Shown in pieces: positions 19,727-28,398 of a stretch of DNA of 52,667 bases. How positions within the stretch are numbered: the first letter of the stretch is position 1; each line of letters begins with the position of its first letter. The translations under genes were made by a program, and so were the position numbers. Location of the stretch: NCBI GenBank assembly GCA_002320245.1, contig DCKD01000061.1, forward strand, positions 1 to 52,667, given 5' to 3'. This stretch comes from Lachnospiraceae bacterium UBA1683. Its GTDB lineage: Bacteria > Bacillota > Clostridia > Lachnospirales > Lachnospiraceae. Under the pieces are notes generated by a model. That model saw only the letters and a list, made by a program, of their open reading frames with translations. It searched no databases and was not told the origin of the DNA.

Positions 19727-20038
19727 ATGGAGGGAAATGAGGAAAATCTGTTGGAAATCATTGTGAATTCGGGAGAATCAAAATCATTGGCATTTGAAGC
19801 AATCCAAGCGGCAAAAGCAGGGGCATTTGAAGAAGCGGAGAGAAAACTGGAAGAATCAAAAAAAGTACAGTTAAGGGCTCATCATGCGCAGACAGAACTT
19901 TTGGTGACGGAAGCGAATGGGGAGAAGAATGAATTCAGTATACTGCTGATTCATGCACAGGATCATTTGATGAACAGTATTACATTTGCAGATTTGGCAA
20001 AAGAAGTAGTGGAAGTATATAGGAGGCTGGAGAAGTGA
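19727..20038 (+). CDS. PTS EIIA, lactose/cellobiose family
   Basis: 103 aa soluble phosphotransfer protein. It is all-helical in this family; the conserved LLIHAQDHLM motif supplies the phosphorylated His76 with Asp79 and His80, as in lactococcal EIIA-Lac. The ATG at 19727 lies 5 nt past the GH1 stop and behind AGGAG (19714-19718); a longer frame from 19691 would overlap the GH1 gene. The stop overlaps the GTG start of EIIB. Confidence 0.9.
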   Translation: MEGNEENLLEIIVNSGESKSLAFEAIQAAKAGAFEEAERKLEESKKVQLRAHHAQTELLVTEANGEKNEFSILLIHAQDHLMNSITFADLAKEVVEVYRRLEK

Positions 20039-20343
20039 AACAGATTTATTTGATATGTGCAGCAGGTATATCTACCAGCATGATGGTAGAGAAGATGAAA
20101 GCGGCTGCAAAAGAGCAGGGATTTGAATGCAGCATTCAGGCAGTCGGAATTCCGATGGCGGAAAGCATTGTTCCGAATGCAGACTGCATTCTGTTGGGAC
20201 CACAAATTCGATTTGAAAAAGAAAATATTCAAAGTATTGCAGGAGATGTCCCGTTGGATGTAATTGACATGAAAGATTACGGCAGAATGAATGGGGCGGC
20301 GGTTATTCAAAAAGCAAAAGCAATGATGGGAATTACAGAGTAG
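20035..20343 (+). CDS. PTS EIIB, lactose/cellobiose family
   Basis: 102 aa cytoplasmic subunit that passes phosphate from EIIA to the sugar. The active Cys8 is in LICAAGISTSMM, the usual Lac/Cel EIIB phosphate-binding loop. It starts with GTG overlapping the EIIA stop (GTGA) behind AGGAGG (20021-20026). It is the last gene of the PTS block; a terminator follows. Confidence 0.92.
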   Translation: MKQIYLICAAGISTSMMVEKMKAAAKEQGFECSIQAVGIPMAESIVPNADCILLGPQIRFEKENIQSIAGDVPLDVIDMKDYGRMNGAAVIQKAKAMMGITE

Positions 20344-20348
20344 AAAAG

Positions 20349-20383
20349 TCCCGGCATAAGGAATGGCTTGTGCCGGGATTTCC
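20349..20383 (+). terminator. Terminator of the PTS/fucosidase operon
   Basis: A 12-bp stem (20349-20360 with 20367-20378, one G-T pair) with loop GAATGG and a short T tract after it. It marks the right edge of the A/T-rich sugar block. Confidence 0.8.
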
Positions 20384-20542
20384 ATCTATTTGTACAGGAT
20401 TGCATGAGCGGTATGAAGAACAAGATTGGGGATTTTATAGGAACAAAATCTGCAAAAGTCAGAATACGTGTGGATAACTGTACATAAGGTGGTTATAGGA
20501 GCGAAAACAAAGAATGGACGAGGAGCGAACGGAAAATTGCAG

Positions 20543-21343
20543 ATGCGTTTGAAGACAAATAGGGAAATGAAAAAGGTCTATATGGAGATTGGACTTGCAG
20601 TGTTGCTTGCAGTTCTTCTTGGTATCCTTGGGACAAAATTCAGCGACGGAAATCTGGCAAATGCAGAGGAAGAGCAGATGGCACAGAAGGCAGTGGAGGA
20701 GAATCAGGCAGCGCGGGAAAAGAGTGCGGAAGACTCGGATTCCGGACAGGCGGGCTCCCCGGACGGTGCAGACTCGCCTGTTACAGAAGAAGTAATTGCA
20801 GATGGCCAGTATCCGATTATGGGAACAAGCCCGGTTACTGCAGAGCAGTTGGTCGCATATTTTCATTCGGGAAATAAAGAATATCCGGCGGTGGTCTTAT
20901 CAAAAGGCGGTGCGGATACCATCGAGACATTCGCACAGATGTATTATGAGGAAGCGACTGCGGAGGGCGTCCGGCCGGAAGTTGCGTTTGTCCAGACAAT
21001 GAAAGAAACCGGGTGGCTCCAGTTTGGCGGTGATGCTTCGATAGAACAGTTTAACTTTGCCGGACTTGGCACGACGGGAGGCGGAGAGCCGGGCAATTCC
21101 TATCCGGATGTCAGAACCGGAATCCGGGCTCAGATTCAGCACCTGAAGGCATATGCGACAACAGAGCCGCTTAACGGAGAGTGTGTGGATGACAGGTATG
21201 AATATGTACTGAAAGGGTGTGCACCTTATGTTGAGTGGCTGGGGCAGAAGGAGAACCCACAGGGAACCGGATGGGCAACGGCAGAGAATTATGGGTATTC
21301 TATTGTTGATATGATTCAAAAGATGAAAAAAATGAATAATTAA
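20543..21343 (+). CDS. Membrane-anchored glucosaminidase-like protein
   Basis: About 266 aa from this start. One N-terminal helix (IGLAVLLAVLLGILG), then an acidic, low-complexity stretch (about residues 30-85), then a glucosaminidase-type domain (GH73-like) with GVRPEVAFVQTMKETGWLQF, in which the Glu of KETG is the probable catalytic acid, and FNFAGLGTTGGGEPGNSYPD, RTGIRAQIQHLKAYA. It probably cuts peptidoglycan between sugars on the cell surface, for wall turnover. The start is uncertain: GTG 20468, ATG 20543 and ATG 20567 are in frame, none with an ideal Shine-Dalgarno. It is a single gene between two terminator-bounded units. Confidence 0.78.
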   Translation: MRLKTNREMKKVYMEIGLAVLLAVLLGILGTKFSDGNLANAEEEQMAQKAVEENQAAREKSAEDSDSGQAGSPDGADSPVTEEVIADGQYPIMGTSPVTAEQLVAYFHSGNKEYPAVVLSKGGADTIETFAQMYYEEATAEGVRPEVAFVQTMKETGWLQFGGDASIEQFNFAGLGTTGGGEPGNSYPDVRTGIRAQIQHLKAYATTEPLNGECVDDRYEYVLKGCAPYVEWLGQKENPQGTGWATAENYGYSIVDMIQKMKKMNN

Positions 21344-21378
21344 CTAAACAAAACAAATCTTAAGAATCCCTAAACTCC

Positions 21379-21407
21379 TTGACAAATGCACCTTCGAAAG
21401 ATATGAT
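21379..21407 (+). promoter_or_regulatory. SigmaA promoter for the valS T-box transcript
   Basis: TTGACA (21379-21384), 17-nt spacer, TATGAT (21402-21407). An overlapping TATAAT would need a 22-nt spacer. It lies directly upstream of the T-box leader. Confidence 0.7.
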
Positions 21408-21413
21408 ATAATT

Positions 21414-21748
21414 TAGTTAATTGGAATTAACAAGTTTGTAAAATATAAAAGGTGATGAGAAAGAGGAGTACATAATTACTTCTGCCAGAGAGAACTGTCC
21501 AAGGGCTGTAAGACAGTTCCGGAACAGGATTATGGAAGGTAGCTTTTGAACCGGATATCTGAAGATGAGAATGCAATAGTAAGATGTCACGTGGTCGTTT
21601 ACGTTACAGAACGAAGAGATGTATGTTCCGGAGACAACGGGGACTGTGTCGGATGTGCAGATACAGGAAAGCTGTCCATATAGCAGGAATATGTAATTAA
21701 GGTGGTACCGCGATGCATTCGCCCTTTACTTGTGTAGAGGGCTTTTTT
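21414..21748 (+). promoter_or_regulatory. T-box riboswitch leader of valS
   Basis: The conserved T-box sequence AAGGTGGTACCGCG is at 21699-21712 and is followed by a terminator (GCCCTTTAC 21721-21729 with GTAGAGGGC 21734-21742, then TTTTTT). Upstream, stem I pieces (AGAGGAGTA, CAGAGAGAAC, GGGCTG) are visible. Uncharged tRNA pairs with the leader and blocks the terminator, turning valS on during valine shortage. The TGGT bulge fits a tRNA ending ACCA. GTA at 21539-21541 (GGAAGGTAGC) is a possible valine specifier codon, but the fold was not computed. Confidence 0.92.
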
Positions 21749-21866
21749 CATGTTTTAAAATGTGAAAAAATGGTGAAATGATATCCGGAAATGCCGATGC
21801 CGAAAACCAGAGGTTATGCTGACATCAGGAGTAAAGAAAAAATTGAGGGAGAAATGAGGAGAAAAC

Positions 21867-24527
21867 ATGGGCAAAGAATTAGCAAAGACTTATAATCCGA
21901 AAGAAATTGAAGAAAAAATGTATGAGAGATGGTGTGAAAATCAGTATTTCCATGCTGAAGTTGACCGCAGTAAGAAACCGTTTACTACGGTAATGCCGCC
22001 TCCGAATATTACCGGAAAGCTGCATATGGGACATGCGCTGGACAACACACTGCAGGATATCCTGATTCGCTACAAGAGAATGGAAGGATACAATGCACTG
22101 TGGATTCCCGGGACAGACCACGCTGCAATTTCGACAGAAGTAAAAGTTACCAATCAGTTAAAAGAAGAAGGGATTGATAAAAAGGAACTGGGACGCGAAG
22201 GATTTCTGGAGCGTACATGGCGGTGGAAAGAAGAGTATGCGGGAACGATTGAGAACCAGTTGAAGAAACTGGGTATTTCCTGTGACTGGGACAGAGAGCG
22301 TTTTACAATGGACGAAGGGTGTTCCAAGGCTGTCGAGGAGGTATTTATCAGTTTATATGAAAAAGGATACATTTACAAAGGTTCAAGAATCATTAACTGG
22401 TGTCCGAAATGTAAAACTTCCCTGTCCGATGCAGAGGTTGAGCATGAGGAGCAGGATGGGCATTTCTGGCATATCAAGTATCCGATTGTCGGAACAGACC
22501 GTTTCCTTGAGATTGCGACGACACGTCCCGAAACAATGCTTGGAGATACTGCGATTGCCGTACATCCGGATGATGAGAGATATAAAGATATCGTAGGAAA
22601 GAATGTGCTTCTGCCTCTTGTGAATAAGGAAATTCCGATTGTCGCAGATTATTATGTAGACAAGGAGTTTGGAACCGGAGCTGTTAAGATTACACCGGCA
22701 CATGACCCAAATGACTTTGAGGTTGGGAAGCGTCATAATCTGGAAGAAATCAACATCATGAATGATGATGCGACCATCAATGATAAGGGCGGAAAGTATG
22801 CAGGTATGGATCGCTATGAGGCAAGAAAAGCCATCGTTAAGGATTTGGATGAGCAGGGATATCTGGTAAAAATCGTGCCGCATTCTCATAATGTAGGAAC
22901 ACATGACCGCTGCGGAACAACCGTAGAGCCGCTGATTAAACAGCAGTGGTTCGTAAAGATGGATGAGCTTGCAAAACCGGCAATCGAAGCGCTCAGGGCA
23001 GGAGAGCTCCGTTTTGTTCCGGAACGTTTTAATAAGATTTATCTGCATTGGCTGGAAAATATCAAAGACTGGTGTATTTCCCGCCAAATCTGGTGGGGAC
23101 ACCGGATTCCGGCTTACTATTGCGATGAGTGCGGCGAGTTTGTTGTAGCAAAAGAGATGCCGGAGAAATGTCCGCACTGCGGGGCCACACATTTTACACA
23201 GGACGAGGATACACTGGATACATGGTTCAGCTCCGCCCTGTGGCCGTTTTCCACACTGGGGTGGCCGGATCAGACAGAGGATTTGGATTACTTCTATCCG
23301 ACGGACGTGCTTGTAACCGGATATGATATTATTTTCTTCTGGGTAATCCGTATGGTATTTTCCGGTATCGAACATACAGGAAAATGCCCGTTCAATACGG
23401 TACTGATTCACGGTCTGGTACGTGACTCTCAGGGACGGAAGATGAGTAAGTCTCTTGGGAATGGTATCGATCCGTTGGAAATTATTGACCAGTATGGGGC
23501 AGATGCGCTGCGTCTGACACTGGTTACGGGAAATGCGCCGGGAAATGATATGCGTTTCTACAATGAGCGTGTAGAGGCAAGCCGTAACTTTGCGAACAAA
23601 GTGTGGAATGCGTCCCGTTTTATTTTGATGAATATGGAAGAAAATGTAGTAGACGAGCCGGAGAAAGAGCTGTTTACCGCAGCGGATAAATGGATTCTGT
23701 CCAAAGTCAATACATTGGCGAAAGATGTGACGGAGAACATGGATAAATTCGAACTTGGAATCGCCGTACAGAAAGTATATGATTTCGTATGGGATGAATT
23801 CTGTGACTGGTACGTTGAGCTGGCGAAGAACCGTATTTACCACAAAGAGGAAAACCCTGCGGCAGCAAACTGTGCACTGTGGACATTGAAGACCGTTCTC
23901 GGCAACGCGCTGAAACTGCTTCACCCATTCATGCCGTTTATCACAGAAGAGATTTACGGGGCACTGGTACCGGAAGAGGAATCTTTGATGATGTCTTCCT
24001 GGCCGGTATACACAGAAGAATGGGAATTCCCGGAAGATGAGGCGTTGCTTGAGCATGTCAAAGAGATGACCCGCGGTATTCGCAACATACGGGCGGAGAT
24101 GAACGTCCCGAACAACCGAAGGACAAAAGTATTTGTTGTAAGTGAGAATCAAAACCTGCTTGCAGGCGTGGCGGATTTGAGTGAATCTGTAAAACCACTG
24201 ATGCTGGCGAATGAAATCATTACCGGGACAGATAAGAAAAATATTGCAGAGAATGCAGTATCTGTTGTAGTTCCGGGTGCGGCTGTATATCTTCCGCTGG
24301 AGGATTTGGTTGATTTCGAGCAGGAGCTGGAGCGCCTGACAAAAGAGGAAGAAAAACTGACAAAAGAAATCGCAAGGGCAAAAGGAATGCTTGCTAACGA
24401 GCGGTTTGTCAGCAAAGCGCCGGGGGCAAAGGTACAGGAGGAAAAAGACAAGCTGGAAAAATATACGCAGATGCTTGTAAAGGTACAGGAGAGACGCAGT
24501 GTACTCCAGATTCAATCACAGCGCTGA
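21867..24527 (+). CDS. valS: Valine-tRNA ligase
   Basis: 886 aa class I aminoacyl-tRNA synthetase that charges tRNA-Val. HIGH-type motif HMGH at residues 53-56 (within PPPNITGKLHMGHAL), KMSKS at residues 525-529, the editing domain between them with TRPETMLGDTAIAVHP, zinc-type CDECGEF ... CPHCGA pairs, and a C-terminal coiled coil (EQELERLTKEEEKLTKEIAR) found in ValRS. The length is normal. It is preceded by GAGGAG and under T-box control. A hairpin lies after the stop. Confidence 0.97.
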   Translation: MGKELAKTYNPKEIEEKMYERWCENQYFHAEVDRSKKPFTTVMPPPNITGKLHMGHALDNTLQDILIRYKRMEGYNALWIPGTDHAAISTEVKVTNQLKEEGIDKKELGREGFLERTWRWKEEYAGTIENQLKKLGISCDWDRERFTMDEGCSKAVEEVFISLYEKGYIYKGSRIINWCPKCKTSLSDAEVEHEEQDGHFWHIKYPIVGTDRFLEIATTRPETMLGDTAIAVHPDDERYKDIVGKNVLLPLVNKEIPIVADYYVDKEFGTGAVKITPAHDPNDFEVGKRHNLEEINIMNDDATINDKGGKYAGMDRYEARKAIVKDLDEQGYLVKIVPHSHNVGTHDRCGTTVEPLIKQQWFVKMDELAKPAIEALRAGELRFVPERFNKIYLHWLENIKDWCISRQIWWGHRIPAYYCDECGEFVVAKEMPEKCPHCGATHFTQDEDTLDTWFSSALWPFSTLGWPDQTEDLDYFYPTDVLVTGYDIIFFWVIRMVFSGIEHTGKCPFNTVLIHGLVRDSQGRKMSKSLGNGIDPLEIIDQYGADALRLTLVTGNAPGNDMRFYNERVEASRNFANKVWNASRFILMNMEENVVDEPEKELFTAADKWILSKVNTLAKDVTENMDKFELGIAVQKVYDFVWDEFCDWYVELAKNRIYHKEENPAAANCALWTLKTVLGNALKLLHPFMPFITEEIYGALVPEEESLMMSSWPVYTEEWEFPEDEALLEHVKEMTRGIRNIRAEMNVPNNRRTKVFVVSENQNLLAGVADLSESVKPLMLANEIITGTDKKNIAENAVSVVVPGAAVYLPLEDLVDFEQELERLTKEEEKLTKEIARAKGMLANERFVSKAPGAKVQEEKDKLEKYTQMLVKVQERRSVLQIQSQR

Positions 24528-24559
24528 TTAGGTCTGAGGATACAAGTGATAATCTGAAT

Positions 24560-24600
24560 GCATCCTGCCTCGCCGAAGGCGGTTCTAAACGGCAGGATGC
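24560..24600 (+). terminator. Hairpin after valS, possible terminator
   Basis: Stem GCATCCTGCC (24560-24569) with GGCAGGATGC (24591-24600), with a smaller inner hairpin CGCC-GAA-GGCG. There is no T run, so termination is uncertain. A second structured stretch (24651-24702, AAAGGG-ACC with GGTCCCCTTT around a GCTCT-CC-AGAGC hairpin) lies in the leader of the next gene. Confidence 0.45.
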
Positions 24601-24734
24601 GTATTAGTACCCAAGGGCGTATGGCGGTTTTGAAACGATAAAGGAAAATGCGGAAAAGGGACCGCTCTCCAGAGCAGGATGAGGGTGGTGGGTCCCCTTT
24701 CGAAAATATATAGAACAGTAAGAGAGAGGTAAGG

Positions 24735-26960
24735 ATGAAAAGACTCCGTATAAAAAAGCCGGATGTAAAGGGCTTTTTTCAGAAGATAAAAAGTTTGAAA
24801 AAAGAAGATATAGTGGCACACTGGAAGGCAAAAAAGGAGAGACGGGAGCGGATTCTGGAAGAACGCAGAAATGGAAAGTTTGCGAAGAAAATGCAGCCTG
24901 TATACCGCTTTATGAACAGGTTCTCTCTTGTATTCCAGTTCCTGTTGGCGTGCGTCCTGAACTTCTTCATTGAAGTTGTATCCAGACACTCGCTGATTCA
25001 GGCATGGTTTTATATGGTGGAGACACCGAAAGTATTTCTGTTTAATGCGTACCTGATTTTTGCCACCCTGTTGATTGTTTACATGGTAAGGCGAAGGGTG
25101 TTCGCACGGATTTTGCTGAGTGTATTCTGGCTGTTTCTGGGAACCTGTAACGGTTATCTGCTGTTGAAGCGTGTCACGCCGTTTAATGCACAGGATTTGA
25201 AAGTATTGTCGGATGCACTGGCATTGACGGGAAACTATTTTAATACATTTGAGTTGATTTTGTTGATTATCGGAATCGTGTCGGTTGTCGTGTGGGTGAT
25301 TTCCATGTGGCGCAGGGGCGGCCAGTATACCGGGAAAATGCATCGGCTCATCGCACTTGGCGGTGTGGTTGCCGGATTGCTTGGGTATGTTGTGCTTACG
25401 GACGTAGCGATTGATAAGCGTGTTATTTCCAATTATTTCGGAAACATTGCGTTTGCCTATGAGGACTATGGATTCCCCTACTGTTTTACCGCCAGTGTGT
25501 TCAATACCGGTATTTCGGAGCCGGCGGGATACGGCGAGGAGACGATGCGGGCAATCAGTGATAATGGTGCAATTACGGTCAGTGAGACCGGACGTTCCGA
25601 TGAGGAACTTCCAAATATTATGTTTGTACAATTGGAATCTTATTTTGACCCGACGGAAGTGGAATGGCTGCAGTTTTCCGAAGACCCGATTCCAAACCTG
25701 AGAAAACTGTACAGTGAGTTTTCTTCCGGATATTTCAAAGTACCGTCTGTCGGTGCAGGGACGGCGAATACGGAGTTCGAGGTATTGACCGGAATGAGTA
25801 TGCGTTTCTTCGGGCCCGGGGAATATCCGTACAAGACGTACGCGAAGACAAAGGTTGTCGAAAGCGCGGCATCCGCATTGGAAAAACTGGGGTATGGAGC
25901 GGAGGCGCTGCACAACAACGGCGGTAATTTCTATAGCCGTGCAAAAGTCTACAATAATATGGGATTTGACCATTTTACAAGCAAGGAATTTATGAATATT
26001 CTGCAGACAACCCCGAAGGGATGGGCGACGGATGATATTCTCGTTCCGAATATTATGGAGTCGATGGATACGACGGAGCAGCAGGATTTTGTCATGACAA
26101 TCAGTGTACAGGGGCATGGAGATTATCCGACTGAAAAGGTGATTGAAAATCCGGAGATTACTGTCAGTGGAGTGGAAGACGAAGGAAAGCGCAATGCATG
26201 GGAATACTATGTAAATGAAGTACATGAGATGGATAAATTTGTCGGGCAACTGATTTCCGCCGTACAAAAACGTGGAGAGCCGACGGTACTTGTGTTCTAC
26301 GGTGACCATCTTCCGACGATGGGGCTGGAGGCAAAGGACTTAAAGAGCAGATATTTGTATAATACCAATTATGTAATTTGGGACAATATCGGGCTGGAGA
26401 AAAAAGACGGGAACTATGCGTCCTATCAGATTATGGCGGAAGTATTTGACCGTCTGGATATCCATACCGGAACGGTGTTCAATTACCATCAGCAGAGGAA
26501 GGACACGAAAAATTATCTGGCGGATTTGGAACTGCTGCAGTACGATATCCTCTATGGCAAACAGTATGTCTATAAAGAGAGCGGAAAACCGATTACCGAA
26601 GGTCACATGGCTATGGGCGTGAAAGATACCTCTATTACGGATGTGGTTACCCAGATGGACGGCTCATACAGTATTTACGGTGAGAATTTTACAAAACAGA
26701 GTAAAGTATATATCAATGACGAAAAACAGACGAGCACATTTTTAAATAATACGCGCATTGATTTGAAGGACTCTGAGCTGAAAGACGGAGATGTCATTCT
26801 GGTTGCACAGGTTGGCTCCAGCAATACAATTTTCCGGACGTCAAAGAAGTATGAGTATAAAGACGGAAAACTGACAGAGCTTCCGGACACAGAGGATGAA
26901 GTGGAAACCGGGAGAAATGCGTTTGTCGGGGAGACAAGCGAAGAGGATGCAGGCAAATGA
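24735..26960 (+). CDS. LtaS-like sulfatase-fold phosphoglycerol transferase
   Basis: 741 aa membrane enzyme. A basic N-terminal tail (residues 1-55) is followed by about five helices (60-240), then an extracellular alkaline-phosphatase/sulfatase domain. Metal and active-site motifs: NIMFVQLESYFDP (Glu), GTANTEFEVLTGMSM (nucleophile Thr region), SVQGHGDYP (His) and FYGDHLPTMG (Asp, His). Enzymes of this group build lipoteichoic acid or add glycerol phosphate to envelope glycans. After the catalytic domain comes a C-terminal beta-rich part (about 610-720). ATG 24735 is preceded by a GAGAGAGGTAAGG site. The stop overlaps the folC start (ATGA). Confidence 0.88.
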   Translation: MKRLRIKKPDVKGFFQKIKSLKKEDIVAHWKAKKERRERILEERRNGKFAKKMQPVYRFMNRFSLVFQFLLACVLNFFIEVVSRHSLIQAWFYMVETPKVFLFNAYLIFATLLIVYMVRRRVFARILLSVFWLFLGTCNGYLLLKRVTPFNAQDLKVLSDALALTGNYFNTFELILLIIGIVSVVVWVISMWRRGGQYTGKMHRLIALGGVVAGLLGYVVLTDVAIDKRVISNYFGNIAFAYEDYGFPYCFTASVFNTGISEPAGYGEETMRAISDNGAITVSETGRSDEELPNIMFVQLESYFDPTEVEWLQFSEDPIPNLRKLYSEFSSGYFKVPSVGAGTANTEFEVLTGMSMRFFGPGEYPYKTYAKTKVVESAASALEKLGYGAEALHNNGGNFYSRAKVYNNMGFDHFTSKEFMNILQTTPKGWATDDILVPNIMESMDTTEQQDFVMTISVQGHGDYPTEKVIENPEITVSGVEDEGKRNAWEYYVNEVHEMDKFVGQLISAVQKRGEPTVLVFYGDHLPTMGLEAKDLKSRYLYNTNYVIWDNIGLEKKDGNYASYQIMAEVFDRLDIHTGTVFNYHQQRKDTKNYLADLELLQYDILYGKQYVYKESGKPITEGHMAMGVKDTSITDVVTQMDGSYSIYGENFTKQSKVYINDEKQTSTFLNNTRIDLKDSELKDGDVILVAQVGSSNTIFRTSKKYEYKDGKLTELPDTEDEVETGRNAFVGETSEEDAGK

Positions 26961-28240
26961 CATACAGTGAAGCGATAGAGTATATCAATGATATTCCGAA
27001 ATTTACAAAAAAAAATACACCGGAGCATACCAAAGAGTTCCTGAGACGTCTCGGCAATCCACAGGATGAATTAAAAGTCATCCATGTGGCAGGGACGAAC
27101 GGGAAAGGCTCTGTATGTTCCTATATAGATATGATACTTCGTGCGGAGGGGAAGACGGTTGGACTGGCACTGTCTCCTCATCTTGTGAAAATGAATGAGC
27201 GGATCGTGATTAACGGCAGAATGGTCAGTGATGAAAAATTTCTCGAAGTATTTCACATCGTATTGGAGAAGGTAGGTGAGATGGTGGAACAGGGACTTCC
27301 TCATCCTACCTTTTTTGAGTTTTTATTTGGTATGGTCGTGCTGGCATTTGCGCGGGCGCACGTAGAGTATGCGGTACTGGAAACCGGGCTTGGCGGCAGG
27401 CTGGATGCGACAAACTGTGTCAGACATCCAATCTGCTCTGCCATCGCGTCTATCGGATTGGACCATATGCAGTATCTCGGAAACACACTGGAGCAGATTG
27501 CGGGTGAGAAAGCCGGGATTCTGAAACCGGGAGTTCCCGCATTTTATATAGAAGGAACAGAAGAAACCGACCGTGTGATTGAAAGACGGGCGGGGGAGTT
27601 GGAAATCCCATGTAGAAAAGTAGGGAAAAATGCGTTCGAAATCCTTGAAATTGCGGAGAAACATATTGCATTTTCCTGCATAAATGCGTATTATGAAGAT
27701 GTTACATGGAAACTTTGCAACACCGGAATTTATCAGGTGGAGAACGCGATGCTTGCGCTGGAAGTGATGCGTGAAGTGCTAGGGGAGGACGGACATCCAC
27801 AGTTATGGCGGCGGGCGTTGGAAGAAGGCGGACTGCCGGGCAGGATGGAAGAAGTGCTTCCGGGAGTCTATATTGACGGGGCGCATAACATCAGTGCCAT
27901 TGAACGTTTTGTGGAAAGTGTTGCAGAAGATACTGGCGGAATCGGTATTTTATTTTCCGCAGTAGAAGATAAAGATTATGAGGACATGATAGCCTGTCTC
28001 TGTCAGCATGTGAATGCCGATTTTTATGTAGTGACGCACATTGAGGACAAGCGGGCGGCGGATACAGAGAAACTGGCGGAGACATTTTCCAGATATACGG
28101 ACAAACCGGTTCTCGTGCAGGAGTCATTGAGGCGCGCATGGGATTATGCACTGTCAAGGAGAGAGGGGCGGACGATATACTGCCTTGGTTCCCTGTACCT
28201 GGTGGGGATGGTCAAGGCGATGATAGAGGAGGATTCATAA
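26957..28240 (+). CDS. folC: Dihydrofolate synthase / folylpolyglutamate synthase
   Basis: 427 aa Mur-ligase-family enzyme that adds glutamate to dihydropteroate and folates. P-loop HVAGTNGKGSVCSY (about residues 41-54), SPHLVKMNERI, ETGLGGRLDATN, IGLDHMQYLGNT and the C-terminal DGAHNISA are all classic FolC motifs. Length is typical. It overlaps the LtaS-like gene by 4 nt and is followed immediately by a 45-aa ORF, so these are co-transcribed. Confidence 0.95.
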   Translation: MTYSEAIEYINDIPKFTKKNTPEHTKEFLRRLGNPQDELKVIHVAGTNGKGSVCSYIDMILRAEGKTVGLALSPHLVKMNERIVINGRMVSDEKFLEVFHIVLEKVGEMVEQGLPHPTFFEFLFGMVVLAFARAHVEYAVLETGLGGRLDATNCVRHPICSAIASIGLDHMQYLGNTLEQIAGEKAGILKPGVPAFYIEGTEETDRVIERRAGELEIPCRKVGKNAFEILEIAEKHIAFSCINAYYEDVTWKLCNTGIYQVENAMLALEVMREVLGEDGHPQLWRRALEEGGLPGRMEEVLPGVYIDGAHNISAIERFVESVAEDTGGIGILFSAVEDKDYEDMIACLCQHVNADFYVVTHIEDKRAADTEKLAETFSRYTDKPVLVQESLRRAWDYALSRREGRTIYCLGSLYLVGMVKAMIEEDS

Positions 28241-28378
28241 ATGTTGGATTTTGATGAGGAACTAAAGAAGTTTAAACCAAGTCTGGATGTGGAAGATATA
28301 GAAGATGCTGTTTACCAGGAAGACTTGTTCGATGTAACAGATCTTTTGAAACAGGTAATGAGTCAACAAACAAATTAG
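28241..28378 (+). CDS. Small acidic protein, unknown function
   Basis: 45 aa ORF starting with ATG on the base after the folC stop, with GAGGAGG (28226-28232) 8 nt upstream, a very good ribosome site located inside folC. It begins MLDFDEELKKFKPSLDVED and is strongly acidic with no membrane segment or cysteine. The tight spacing and strong ribosome site suggest a translated gene. Function not recognised. Confidence 0.65.
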   Translation: MLDFDEELKKFKPSLDVEDIEDAVYQEDLFDVTDLLKQVMSQQTN

Positions 28379-28398
28379 AAAGATTATGGTGAGCATAG

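Noticed and set aside
23093..23190. Zinc-finger-like CDEC ... CPHC as a separate small protein
   Set aside because: It is the internal zinc-binding insertion of valyl-tRNA synthetase, in frame with it.
22383..24515. 710-aa open frame on the minus strand
   Set aside because: It lies wholly inside valS in antisense, is Cys/His/Arg-rich nonsense, and has no family motif. It is a shadow of codon bias.
24585..26309. 574-aa open frame on the minus strand
   Set aside because: Antisense to the LtaS-like gene, with composition typical of shadow frames (many His, Arg, Cys) and no recognisable domain.
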